This document shows positions 29,173 to 37,834 of a stretch of DNA of 64,000 nucleotides, piece after piece (within the stretch, counting starts at the first letter, position 1; each line of letters starts with the position of its first letter). The notes under the pieces are model-generated. The model had not been told where the DNA came from, searched no databases, and saw nothing but the letters and a program-made list of their open reading frames with translations. This DNA comes from Bacteroidales bacterium. GTDB taxonomy: Bacteria > Bacteroidota > Bacteroidia > Bacteroidales > Muribaculaceae. Position numbers and translations under genes: made by a program. Where the stretch lies: NCBI GenBank assembly GCA_015061005.1, contig SUXJ01000001.1, positions 203,870 to 267,869 on the forward strand, in the 5' to 3' direction.

Positions 29173-29639
29173 TGGATAGAATCTTTTGTAATACGCACTT
29201 TCATTCCGATGAAGACATATCTATATAAATTTACTAGGTCTTCATTTTTCAATCGAATGCACCCTTCACTTTCTCTTTTTCCGATAGATTGTGGAAAGCA
29301 TGTACCATGAATTCCGATATGGCGACTCATTGGTGTCTTTAACCTAAAAAACCACGGTCCGTAGGCGTTTTCCCTGATCCCATGTCCATCTTTGAAGTCA
29401 TGCTCCCATGATGATGAATTCTGAATCATCGAGATGGTAAAATCTCCTTCAGGAGTCTTATGATCTCCTTGTCGTGTTTTTTGCCCAAAATTCTTTCCGA
29501 TACATACAGGGAATGACTCCAAAGTATCAGATTGCTCTACAACATATAATCTCATTTGGGTCTTATCAATAACTATTTGTCGTTGAGCATATACTGATAT
29601 AAAACATAATAGCCCTATAAACGTAATTCGTAGTCTCAT
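29169..29639 (-). CDS. L,D-transpeptidase (YkuD) family protein
   Basis: 156 aa with signal peptide; HIGIHGTCFPQSIGKRESEGCIRL catalytic motif. Confidence 0.92.
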   Translation of the reverse strand: MRLRITFIGLLCFISVYAQRQIVIDKTQMRLYVVEQSDTLESFPVCIGKNFGQKTRQGDHKTPEGDFTISMIQNSSSWEHDFKDGHGIRENAYGPWFFRLKTPMSRHIGIHGTCFPQSIGKRESEGCIRLKNEDLVNLYRYVFIGMKVRITKDSIQ

Positions 29640-29656
29640 TTAAGCATAATTATATT

Positions 29657-31045
29657 TCAAAAATCTATATTTCTCCAAGACGCTTTTATATCATCGCTAA
29701 CTGTGATGTTTGGAGTTTGAATCTTCTTATTAACATCAATAGAAGTTTTTGTGACTTCAGATATGACGTGATCTGAGAGTTCTCCCAATGTAATCTTTCC
29801 TTTGTTGTCTTTTAATGATTTCAGGAGATAATATGTAAACAACCCATGTTGTTGGTCATCATAGGAGTATGCCGTTTCAGTACCGCTACATGCTGAAAAG
29901 ACTATTGAGTTGTTCTGTAAAATAGGTTTTGATTGTTTGATAGCAACGCCTCTCGCAGCGGTAATCATTTTCCCGTCTCGTTTAGCGCCGGAAAAACAAG
30001 CGTCAAAGATAAATAGAGATTGCTCACTATTCTTGGATACGGAAGAAATGATTTCACTAATATCTAATCCCGAATGAACATTTTTTGCATATCCATCTGT
30101 TGGAAGCAGATATGATGTTGTGCTATCTTCTGATGGTAGCCCATGACCTGCGTAGAATACGATAGCTTTGGATTTTGGGTGAGTCTTTAAAACGTCATTG
30201 AACCAAGAAAGTTCATATTTGAATTTATTTAGAGATGCATTCGTAAGCAATCTAATATTTTCTTTAGGAACTCCTAATGTTTGATTGATGTATTTAAAAA
30301 AGATATTCCCATCTCTTGCTGCAAAAGGCACTTTTGCTTCAAATTCGTAATCCTCGTTGGCAACTATAAGAACATAGGTGTTGGGTCTTTTAGATTTGGC
30401 TATGGGCACTTCGACATCAACATCTGAGTCAATGGCATATTTCTTTTTTATATGTTTTAACCAATCATCATAGGTCTTAAATTCTTTTGAATCTGATAAT
30501 CCTTCTTGATATAATTGCTGCAGCAAATCGCAGACGAATAGGTCGTCACTATAACGGCTGCCCCAGCGTATGCTCTGATTGAGATAGGTTTCATTGTACG
30601 TTTCATAATATAATTCAGCGTATAATGAATTCAAATATCTTATAACACGTCCTGTTTTAGAACCAAAAAAATCAGTAAAGTTGGGATCATTAATTTCTGC
30701 AATTTTTGTAAAGCATTCAATCGCCAATTTTTTATCAGGATTAATGGAAAGTCCATCAATTGTGGATGGGTTCATGTATGCCATACCCAAGTGATAAAGC
30801 GCATCTAAATCCCCATATTTTGCTCCGATCGAATACATCCTAAGTGCATCATTAGGGCGTCCCATTTTTTCATATAATTCACCTAATTGTCTTCGAACGC
30901 CACCATATTCCGTAGAGCGTAGGCAAGATTGTAAGACAGAGACCGCTTCATTTATGTTTTCTTCTTTGTTATATAGTATTGATGCGTAGTTCATGTAAGC
31001 GGCAAACTTTAATTCTTTAGTATTATCGGTTGTCGCCATTGCCAT
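29657..31045 (-). CDS. Caspase family (C14) protease with Sel1/TPR repeats; probably the C-terminal part of a frameshifted gene with 31009-31422
   Basis: IVFYAGHGLPSE (His) and LFIFDACFSGAKR (Cys) caspase motifs; upstream frame extends with Sel1-like sequence before the annotated ATG. Confidence 0.9.
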   Translation of the reverse strand: MAMATTDNTKELKFAAYMNYASILYNKEENINEAVSVLQSCLRSTEYGGVRRQLGELYEKMGRPNDALRMYSIGAKYGDLDALYHLGMAYMNPSTIDGLSINPDKKLAIECFTKIAEINDPNFTDFFGSKTGRVIRYLNSLYAELYYETYNETYLNQSIRWGSRYSDDLFVCDLLQQLYQEGLSDSKEFKTYDDWLKHIKKKYAIDSDVDVEVPIAKSKRPNTYVLIVANEDYEFEAKVPFAARDGNIFFKYINQTLGVPKENIRLLTNASLNKFKYELSWFNDVLKTHPKSKAIVFYAGHGLPSEDSTTSYLLPTDGYAKNVHSGLDISEIISSVSKNSEQSLFIFDACFSGAKRDGKMITAARGVAIKQSKPILQNNSIVFSACSGTETAYSYDDQQHGLFTYYLLKSLKDNKGKITLGELSDHVISEVTKTSIDVNKKIQTPNITVSDDIKASWRNIDF

Positions 31046-31422
31046 TTTATAGTAGTATTTTGCTTTATTCGTGTCTTGTAGTTGTGTTGGAATCCAACTT
31101 TTATTAAATACACCGTATTTACATTATCATAGGATAACCCCATATAAAACATGGCACGAACATCGCCTTGAACGATCGCTTTCTCAAACCAATGTCTTGC
31201 TTGTAGTATTTCTCGTTTTTCAAACATTAAACAACATCCGGCTATATGCTGAGCGTTGACATTACCACGTTGAGCAAACGGTAAGGCAAGTTCTAATGCT
31301 GCATCATACTCTTCTTGTTTAATTAAGTCATTAATGCGGTCAGATGTCTGAGCCCAATTATTTGCAATAGCGTAAATTGAGCCAATTATTAGATAACTAA
31401 AAATAAGAAATATTTTTTTCAT
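31009..31422 (-). CDS. Signal peptide plus Sel1-like repeats; probable N-terminal part of the caspase gene
   Basis: MKKIFLIFSYLIIGSIYAIANN signal; RGNVNAQHIAGCCLMFEKREILQARHWFEKAIVQGDVRAMFYMGLSYDN. Confidence 0.8.
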   Translation of the reverse strand: MKKIFLIFSYLIIGSIYAIANNWAQTSDRINDLIKQEEYDAALELALPFAQRGNVNAQHIAGCCLMFEKREILQARHWFEKAIVQGDVRAMFYMGLSYDNVNTVYLIKVGFQHNYKTRIKQNTTIKWQWRQPIILKN

Positions 31423-31427
31423 GATGG

Positions 31428-32300
31428 CTATGGTGTTATTGTAAAAGGAATTTCAAAATATTGCATTTTCAGGTCGTGGTTACGAGCTTTCGCTACCCAG
31501 AGGTTCAAGTCTTGAAGTTGAAGAGTCCGGGGGAGGTCTTCTGATATGCTAATATCAGCTGATTTAATGAACTTATTCTCGGAAAAAATAACAGCAATTC
31601 TATTATATTCTACAACATCGTTGCACGTCATTACATATTCATCAACGAGTGTGGTGTCATGAAGTGATGAACATTCCTTACTAAAGAATATGTATTCCTT
31701 ATTCGCTTCGATTTGATATACGCCATCTTGCTGCCTTGCATAAGGCAGTAAACAAAACGCATTGTTGCAATTGTCTATTAAATAAACTGACAAATATCCA
31801 TTAATAGGTGATGCGAGATATAGATAAAAATCATCGTTGTTGCGGAATTCCGTGCTTTCAAATCTAAGGTCTGTACTATTGCGCAATAGTTTTGTCTTAA
31901 TTGGAGCATAAAATTCGTTTATCTGTCGGATTTTTCCTTTTACTATAACATGGATGCAAAGTAACTCATCAGAGTAAGTAATGTCGTATTCAGGTTTGCC
32001 GAATGTTTCCACCCATTCTCCTCTCAAATCGCTTAGCCCAATAGATTGAAAATCTATTTCCGTGTTGTTACTATTGTTAGATATTTGAGTATGGTTAGTT
32101 TGGCTTATAATGGTTCCATACTCATCGGCAATAACTTGAATTTTTGCTCGCTGTAATGCAATGGCTTTTGCTTGGTCTAAAGACAATGATGTTGGTGCAA
32201 TATACGTATATTCGCTTATTACGTTTTTAGATGTTTGAGAGAATGAAATCAATGTACTAAGCAGACATATTATAGAGCTTATAATACGGTTCATTACCAA
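31428..32300 (-). CDS. DUF4384-like domain protein, exported
   Basis: Signal peptide; SLDQAKAIALQRAKIQVIADEYGT, GYLSVYLIDNCNNAFCLLPYARQQDGVYQIEANKEYIFF. Confidence 0.7.
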   Translation of the reverse strand: MVMNRIISSIICLLSTLISFSQTSKNVISEYTYIAPTSLSLDQAKAIALQRAKIQVIADEYGTIISQTNHTQISNNSNNTEIDFQSIGLSDLRGEWVETFGKPEYDITYSDELLCIHVIVKGKIRQINEFYAPIKTKLLRNSTDLRFESTEFRNNDDFYLYLASPINGYLSVYLIDNCNNAFCLLPYARQQDGVYQIEANKEYIFFSKECSSLHDTTLVDEYVMTCNDVVEYNRIAVIFSENKFIKSADISISEDLPRTLQLQDLNLWVAKARNHDLKMQYFEIPFTITP

Positions 32301-32971
32301 CCAAGTACTTTGTCAAGTTTCTTATGTAGAGAGTCCCCTCGTTCTTCAAGCCCTTTTTTTATGACTTGTTTAGCTGCTGATTTAGCTGCGTTTTGAGGAT
32401 ATGCAATACGCACCAAAACTTCTTTATTCTGACCATTGATTGTGCGGTATGTCTCCACTACAGGTATCAATCGCCCTAAACTTTGAGAAATTAAAGTCTG
32501 GGATTCCATTACCGTTCTTATGATAGATGCGGCTTCGTTTTGCTCCATCTGTTCGTTTGCGAAGTCATTTTCAACTAATGCTGTAATCTCTGTCTGAATT
32601 TGACCTGCAATGTTATGTTTTGCTAATTCAAGTGCTTGTAATTTCGCTGCATCATAGTTGCCCCCAATGCTCATAGCTTCCGCCATAAAATATAATGGGT
32701 AGCCATCAGAATCATACTGATATTGCATTATATATGATTTGTCTAATTGTTTTTCGAGTGGGAGTGCTCCCGGAGTGGTCTTCCATCCCTCTTTGGTGAG
32801 GCGTTTTGCTTCCTTTCTCGCATTTTTGCTCGCTTTCTCGTTTAGGGCTTTTTTAGAGGCTTTAGCCATCTCTTGTCTTTCCTTGCTCGCATCTTTGCTT
32901 GACTGAGCATAAGTAATACTTGATGCCGTTAATAGCATCATTGCAACGAGTCCAAAAATAATTTTTTTCAT
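32294..32971 (-). CDS. LPP20-like exported protein
   Basis: Signal peptide; AKLQALELAKHNIAGQIQTEITALVEND, VETYRTINGQNKEVLVRIAYP. Confidence 0.6.
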   Translation of the reverse strand: MKKIIFGLVAMMLLTASSITYAQSSKDASKERQEMAKASKKALNEKASKNARKEAKRLTKEGWKTTPGALPLEKQLDKSYIMQYQYDSDGYPLYFMAEAMSIGGNYDAAKLQALELAKHNIAGQIQTEITALVENDFANEQMEQNEAASIIRTVMESQTLISQSLGRLIPVVETYRTINGQNKEVLVRIAYPQNAAKSAAKQVIKKGLEERGDSLHKKLDKVLGW

Positions 32972-33029
32972 AGTGGGACTGTGATAATGTTAATGTTGGC
33001 AGACTCACAATCCAACGTATAATGTTAAT

Positions 33030-33351
33030 AAAAAAAGCGTGAGAGTCTTTACTATTGCTCGTCCCGCTTTTTGAGGCTCTGACATTGCCCGGTTAGTCGA
33101 ACGAGCAACGAGAGGCCTCACGCAAATATGTAAGAAAGTACACCAACACTTTCCCTTTCATCTCGAAAGGCAGTATTGCGACATTTCATTTTTACATACT
33201 CCATAGGCATCTACAATTGCTGCATTCTTGACTAACCATTAGAAACTGTCAGATTTCAAAAAGCCAAGAAAGAGCGCAGGTAAACGCTTTCTATCATGTC
33301 CGCTTCCCACCCACTTTAACCCATCGCATTGGGCCTCTGTGAGCGATATGC
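33030..33351 (-). ncRNA. Candidate structured RNA, copy A (~322 nt), ending in nested terminator stem
   Basis: Minus-strand TTTTG-N19-TAACTTTG promoter (33356-33363); stems GCGTGAG/CTCACGC and TTGCTCGT/ACGAGCAA before T7; multiple blocks shared with 55472-55798. Confidence 0.75.
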
Positions 33352-33479
33352 GAGACAAAGTTATAAACAAATTTTATTATTTCAAAATTTTTTAGAAGTA
33401 TTCGTAAAAATCAAGGGAGCTGAGCCGATTGCTATATTGCTTGGCTCAATTCCCTTGCGAGATTACTTATTCGTAAGGG

Positions 33480-35234
33480 TTACTTTTCTACGTATGAACG
33501 TTCAAGGTCCTGCGATATATTGATAATAAAGTCGCCCATCCGTTCAAAAACATTTATAATATCTATGTAGTAAACACTGGTGTGATAGTTTTTATTACCG
33601 AATTCAATATCCTCGATTTCAGTATCTCGCAGAATCGTTCGCAAACTATTAATTCGATCTTCTGCGTTATAGGCATTGCTAATTTCATTTAGACTACCTT
33701 TATTCGCCAACACAAGATTATCTAACATAGCAACATAAGCATCATCTACCGCATCAGCCATATTTGCCAATTTTCGAATGGTATCGGAGTCAAACGTCTT
33801 TTTATGAATATTTCTGCGCGACAAAATCCTACTGATTGCCTCACCTGAATCACCTAACGACTCAAGCTCTCCGATGATTTTATACATAGCCTTGATTTTT
33901 CTTGAAGTTTTTTCGCTGATTTCCTCTACCGAGACGGCATTGAGGAATGTGGCTATTTCAAATTCAATTCGGTCTGAGATTTCTTCATATTTTACCAACT
34001 TAGCTCGGTGTTCTTCAAACTTGTCAAGATCGGTTTCTTGAATTGCTGCCTTGGCATATTTCAAGCCATTTCTTGAAACCTCTGCAAAGTGTATGATTTC
34101 TTTAAAAGCTTGTTCGGTTGCCAACTCGGGAGTCGACAATGGCCCGGCCTCAATATATTTCAATCTATATATTTCTTCACCGTTATTCTTGGGCCCTTTA
34201 ATCACCGCACAAACAAGAACTTTAATGGCATTAATAAACCAAATCAATATAAGCGTATTTATGGTGTTGAACAATGTATGAAGCATTGACAAACCATATA
34301 AAGCGGCAGTCTGGGAATCAGTTTGGACCGGCACTCCATTCTCATCATAAATCATTTGAATTGAGAAATCGGGTGACGCAGGATTAGGCAATCCGAAAAT
34401 GGTCGCGGTAATAACTCCAACAAACTTAAGAAACAATGGAAATGCGATAAGTGCCCAAATAACACCGAAAACATTAAAGACCGTGTGGGCCAAAGCTGCC
34501 CTTTTTGCAGAAACGTTACCTACCGCTGCTGCGATATTCGCAGTAATCGTTGTGCCGATGTTTTCACCGAGCACCATTGCGCAAGCCATATCAAAATGAA
34601 TCCAGCCCATATTGAGCATAATAAGCGTCAGAGCCATTGTGGCACTTGAAGACTGCAACACAAGAGTTAGTACCGTTCCAAGCACAAGGAAAATCAGCAC
34701 CGAACCAAAACCATGCCCTTGCCAGCCTTGAATAAATGAAAGCACCTCCGGAGTTTGCTGTAAATCCGGCACGGAACTCTTCATAAGCGAAAGGCCGAGA
34801 AAGAGCAAAGAGAAACCGATTATGAGTTCTGAAATATTTCTGCGTTGATCTTTCTTTGAAATCGACAACACAAACCCGACGGCCATCAAAGGGACTGCCA
34901 ATATAGAGATGTCTGCCTTAAAGCCAAGCCAAGAAACAAGCCAAGCGGTAACAGTCGTTCCGATATTAGCACCCATGATTACGCTGATTGCCTGCACCAA
35001 AGTCAACAATCCGGCATTAACAAAACTAACCACCATAACCGTAGTGGCCGATGATGATTGAATAACCGAGGTTACACCCAAACCGGTCAACACTCCTCTA
35101 AATGGGCTTGCCGTCATTGCGGAAAGCATATTTCTCAGCCTATCGCCAGCAACCTTCTGGAGCCCGGTACTCATCATGTTCATACCATACAGGAACATTC
35201 CAAGGGCTCCCAATAATGTGAATAATTGCAACAT
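33480..35234 (-). CDS. Na/Pi cotransporter family protein with C-terminal PhoU-like domain
   Basis: 584 aa; GMNMMSTGLQKVAG, QSSSATTVMVVSFVNAGLL, second QSSSAT repeat. Confidence 0.95.
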   Translation of the reverse strand: MLQLFTLLGALGMFLYGMNMMSTGLQKVAGDRLRNMLSAMTASPFRGVLTGLGVTSVIQSSSATTVMVVSFVNAGLLTLVQAISVIMGANIGTTVTAWLVSWLGFKADISILAVPLMAVGFVLSISKKDQRRNISELIIGFSLLFLGLSLMKSSVPDLQQTPEVLSFIQGWQGHGFGSVLIFLVLGTVLTLVLQSSSATMALTLIMLNMGWIHFDMACAMVLGENIGTTITANIAAAVGNVSAKRAALAHTVFNVFGVIWALIAFPLFLKFVGVITATIFGLPNPASPDFSIQMIYDENGVPVQTDSQTAALYGLSMLHTLFNTINTLILIWFINAIKVLVCAVIKGPKNNGEEIYRLKYIEAGPLSTPELATEQAFKEIIHFAEVSRNGLKYAKAAIQETDLDKFEEHRAKLVKYEEISDRIEFEIATFLNAVSVEEISEKTSRKIKAMYKIIGELESLGDSGEAISRILSRRNIHKKTFDSDTIRKLANMADAVDDAYVAMLDNLVLANKGSLNEISNAYNAEDRINSLRTILRDTEIEDIEFGNKNYHTSVYYIDIINVFERMGDFIINISQDLERSYVEK

Positions 35235-35334
35235 AAATTTAATATTGATTTTTATTTACTTACTTATAACATAGAAACTCCCCCCTTACAATTCCTAAGG
35301 GGAATACACACTCCCTCCATGAGGGAGAAGAACG

Positions 35335-35721
35335 CTAAATTATAAGCACCCCGAAATTAATCAGTCTCTGAATTGGTTCGGTAAACAAGGAATGTAAAAT
35401 CCACAACTCCTTCTGACAATGTCCGGAGAGTTTGTACGCAGCAAAACCCTTGTCTTTATTTAAATCAATATAAAATCTCGATGCATTTTGATTGCGAGAA
35501 CTTGCAATTTGAGTCCCTGCAACATTAACAGACAACACTGCCGGCAAAGTACTCCAATCAAATTTGTCATCTGCTGCTTCTACGCAACAAGTCGTAAAAC
35601 CGTATGACGCCAACTCATCTGCAGCCGATACGGAAGTTTCGATGCCAAACGGTGTCGCTGCTAATAATGTGGTAATCGCAGCAACTACCAAAGGAATAAT
35701 ATATGCCAGCAGTTGTTTCAC
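35335..35721 (-). CDS. Hypothetical small exported protein
   Basis: 128 aa, N-terminal hydrophobic segment. Confidence 0.5.
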   Translation of the reverse strand: MKQLLAYIIPLVVAAITTLLAATPFGIETSVSAADELASYGFTTCCVEAADDKFDWSTLPAVLSVNVAGTQIASSRNQNASRFYIDLNKDKGFAAYKLSGHCQKELWILHSLFTEPIQRLINFGVLII

Positions 35722-35785
35722 AATTATTGCACTATTCCGAGTACAAATGTAGGCATAAGTTTTCTAATTTCAAAACTATTTGCCA

Positions 35786-36184
35786 CTATGAAACCCCTAA
35801 AAGTTCAATCTCAAAGATAAGAGTGGAACCTCCGGGAATACCGGGTTGATTCATCTTGCCGTAGGCCTGTTCTGCCGGCAGGTATATTTCCCATTTGTCG
35901 CCAACATGCATTTGCTGTAGTGCGATAATCCAACCGGAAATCAATTCGCGCAAACGAAATGCAGGAGCTACCCCGCCGCGACTGCTGTCAAACACCTTGC
36001 CATTAATGGTTTTACCCACATAGTGAGCCACAACCACACTTGACCGATTCGGCTTTGCTCCTTTGGGATTTCCGGCTTTAATCACTTTATAGAAAATCCC
36101 TTTGTCAAGAGGTTTCACTCCGAGTTCTTTGGACTTGGCAGCCAGCCATGCGCGATTTTTCTCAATATATTCTTGTTTTGCCAT
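35786..36184 (-). CDS. FKBP-type peptidyl-prolyl cis-trans isomerase
   Basis: Start chosen at MAKQEYIEKN; SSVVVAHYVGKTINGKVFDSS, QQMHVGDKWEIYLPAEQAYG. Confidence 0.92.
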   Translation of the reverse strand: MAKQEYIEKNRAWLAAKSKELGVKPLDKGIFYKVIKAGNPKGAKPNRSSVVVAHYVGKTINGKVFDSSRGGVAPAFRLRELISGWIIALQQMHVGDKWEIYLPAEQAYGKMNQPGIPGGSTLIFEIELLGVS

Positions 36185-36331
36185 ATTCAACTGCAAATTT
36201 AGTAAAAAAAATGGATAGTTCATCGTAATTCCGGCAACGAGAATTTTGACAAACAAAAGGGTTGCGAATCCCGAAAAAAAATCGTAATTTTGCAGAATGA
36301 TTTATACAAATTCAAAACAAAAAACACAATC

Positions 36332-37420
36332 ATGAAAGACCTCAACCTGATTATTGAGCAATTTGCCATTACCGGCACAGTAGACACCATCAAACCACTT
36401 GGCAATGGCTTGATTAATGACACATTTGTAATGCGCACAAAAGAAGCGGATGCTCCCGACTACGTTGTTCAGCGCATCAATCATCATATTTTCACCAACG
36501 TTGAAGGTCTGCAAAACAACATCAAAGCCGTCACCACTCATATCCGCAAGAAACTTGAGGCACGCGGCGAAAGCGACATTGACCGCAAAGTACTAACTTT
36601 CGTTTCTCTGAAAGATAGCGATAAAACTTACTATTTTGATGGCGACAGCTACTGGCGCATCATGGTATTTATTCCCCGTGCCAAGACTTTTGAAGCCGTC
36701 ACCCCCGACAGCAGCCGAGATGCCGGTCGAGCTTTCGGACAATTTGAGGCTGAACTTGTTGACATTCCTGAAACATTGGTAGAATCCATTCCCGACTTCC
36801 ACAACATGGAACTGCGCTTGCGCCAACTTCGCGAAGCCGTTGCCGCAGACCCGAAAGGTCGCGTTGCTGAAGTGCAATGGCTGCTTGATGAGCTCGAAAG
36901 CCGCGCCGATGAAATGTGTAAAGCGGAACGCTTGGGACGCGAAGGCAAGCTTCCCAAACGCATTTGCCACTGCGACACCAAGGTAAACAACATGATGTTT
37001 GATGAAGACGGCAAGACTGTACTCTGCGTCATCGACCTTGACACCGTGATGCCCTCATTCGTGTTCAGCGACTTCGGTGACTTCTTGCGCACCGGAGCAA
37101 ACACCGGATTGGAAGATGATCCCAACCTCGACAACGTAGAATTCAACATGGACATTTTCCGCGCTTTCACAGAAGGCTACTTGTCAACCGCCAAGCAGTT
37201 CCTGTTGCCGATTGAAATCGAGAACTTGCCCTATGCAGCAGCATTGTTCCCCTACATGCAGACAGTACGTTTCCTCGCTGACTACATCAACGGCGACACA
37301 TATTACAAAATTCAATATCCGGAGCACAACCTTGTTCGCTCAAAGGCTCAATTCAAACTGCTGCAAAGCGTTGAAAAGCACACTCCGGAAATGAAAGCAT
37401 TCATTGATTCGCAAAAATAA
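36332..37420 (+). CDS. Aminoglycoside phosphotransferase-fold kinase, NahK-like (N-acetylhexosamine 1-kinase-like)
   Basis: PLGNGLINDTFVMRT, RICHCDTKVNNMMFDE, VIDLDTVMPSFVFSDFGDFLR. Confidence 0.8.
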   Translation: MKDLNLIIEQFAITGTVDTIKPLGNGLINDTFVMRTKEADAPDYVVQRINHHIFTNVEGLQNNIKAVTTHIRKKLEARGESDIDRKVLTFVSLKDSDKTYYFDGDSYWRIMVFIPRAKTFEAVTPDSSRDAGRAFGQFEAELVDIPETLVESIPDFHNMELRLRQLREAVAADPKGRVAEVQWLLDELESRADEMCKAERLGREGKLPKRICHCDTKVNNMMFDEDGKTVLCVIDLDTVMPSFVFSDFGDFLRTGANTGLEDDPNLDNVEFNMDIFRAFTEGYLSTAKQFLLPIEIENLPYAAALFPYMQTVRFLADYINGDTYYKIQYPEHNLVRSKAQFKLLQSVEKHTPEMKAFIDSQK

Positions 37421-37447
37421 ACCAAATAAGTACTTCTCTATACAAAA

Positions 37448-37825
37448 ATGGAAATCAAAGGTAAAATCATTCTTGCTCTCCCGGAACAAGGAGGCACATC
37501 AAAAGCCGGCAACGCTTGGCGCAAACGCGAATACGTGCTGGAAACTCAAGAAACATATCCCAAGAAAGTAGTGTTCCACCTTTTCGGCGACCGCATTGAC
37601 CAGTATCCCATGGCAGTTGGCGAAGAAGTTACGGTAAGCTACGACTTGGAAAGCCGCGAATTTAACGGCCGTTGGTACACAGACGTTCGCGCATATAAGG
37701 TGGAAAAAGGCATCGGTGTGACTAATACAACGACACCGCCCACCTCATCAACATTACCCAACGACTTCCCTCCCGCCCCGGTAGATCTACCTGCTGCGGG
37801 TGCCACTGAAGACTTACCCTTCTAA
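37448..37825 (+). CDS. DUF3127 domain protein
   Basis: 125 aa; GKIILALPEQGGTSKAGNAWRKREYVLET. Confidence 0.85.
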   Translation: MEIKGKIILALPEQGGTSKAGNAWRKREYVLETQETYPKKVVFHLFGDRIDQYPMAVGEEVTVSYDLESREFNGRWYTDVRAYKVEKGIGVTNTTTPPTSSTLPNDFPPAPVDLPAAGATEDLPF

Positions 37826-37834
37826 AAACTCACA

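Noticed and set aside
29657-31422. Cytosolic caspase-based anti-phage defence system
   Set aside because: The reconstructed protein starts with a signal peptide and all neighbours look exported; no sensor, nucleotide-binding or TIR/CHAT partner is seen, so a standard defence call is not supported.
33329-33523. 64-aa plus-strand ORF between locus A and the Na/Pi transporter gene
   Set aside because: It overlaps the promoter of RNA copy A and the 3' end of the transporter gene; no recognisable protein features.
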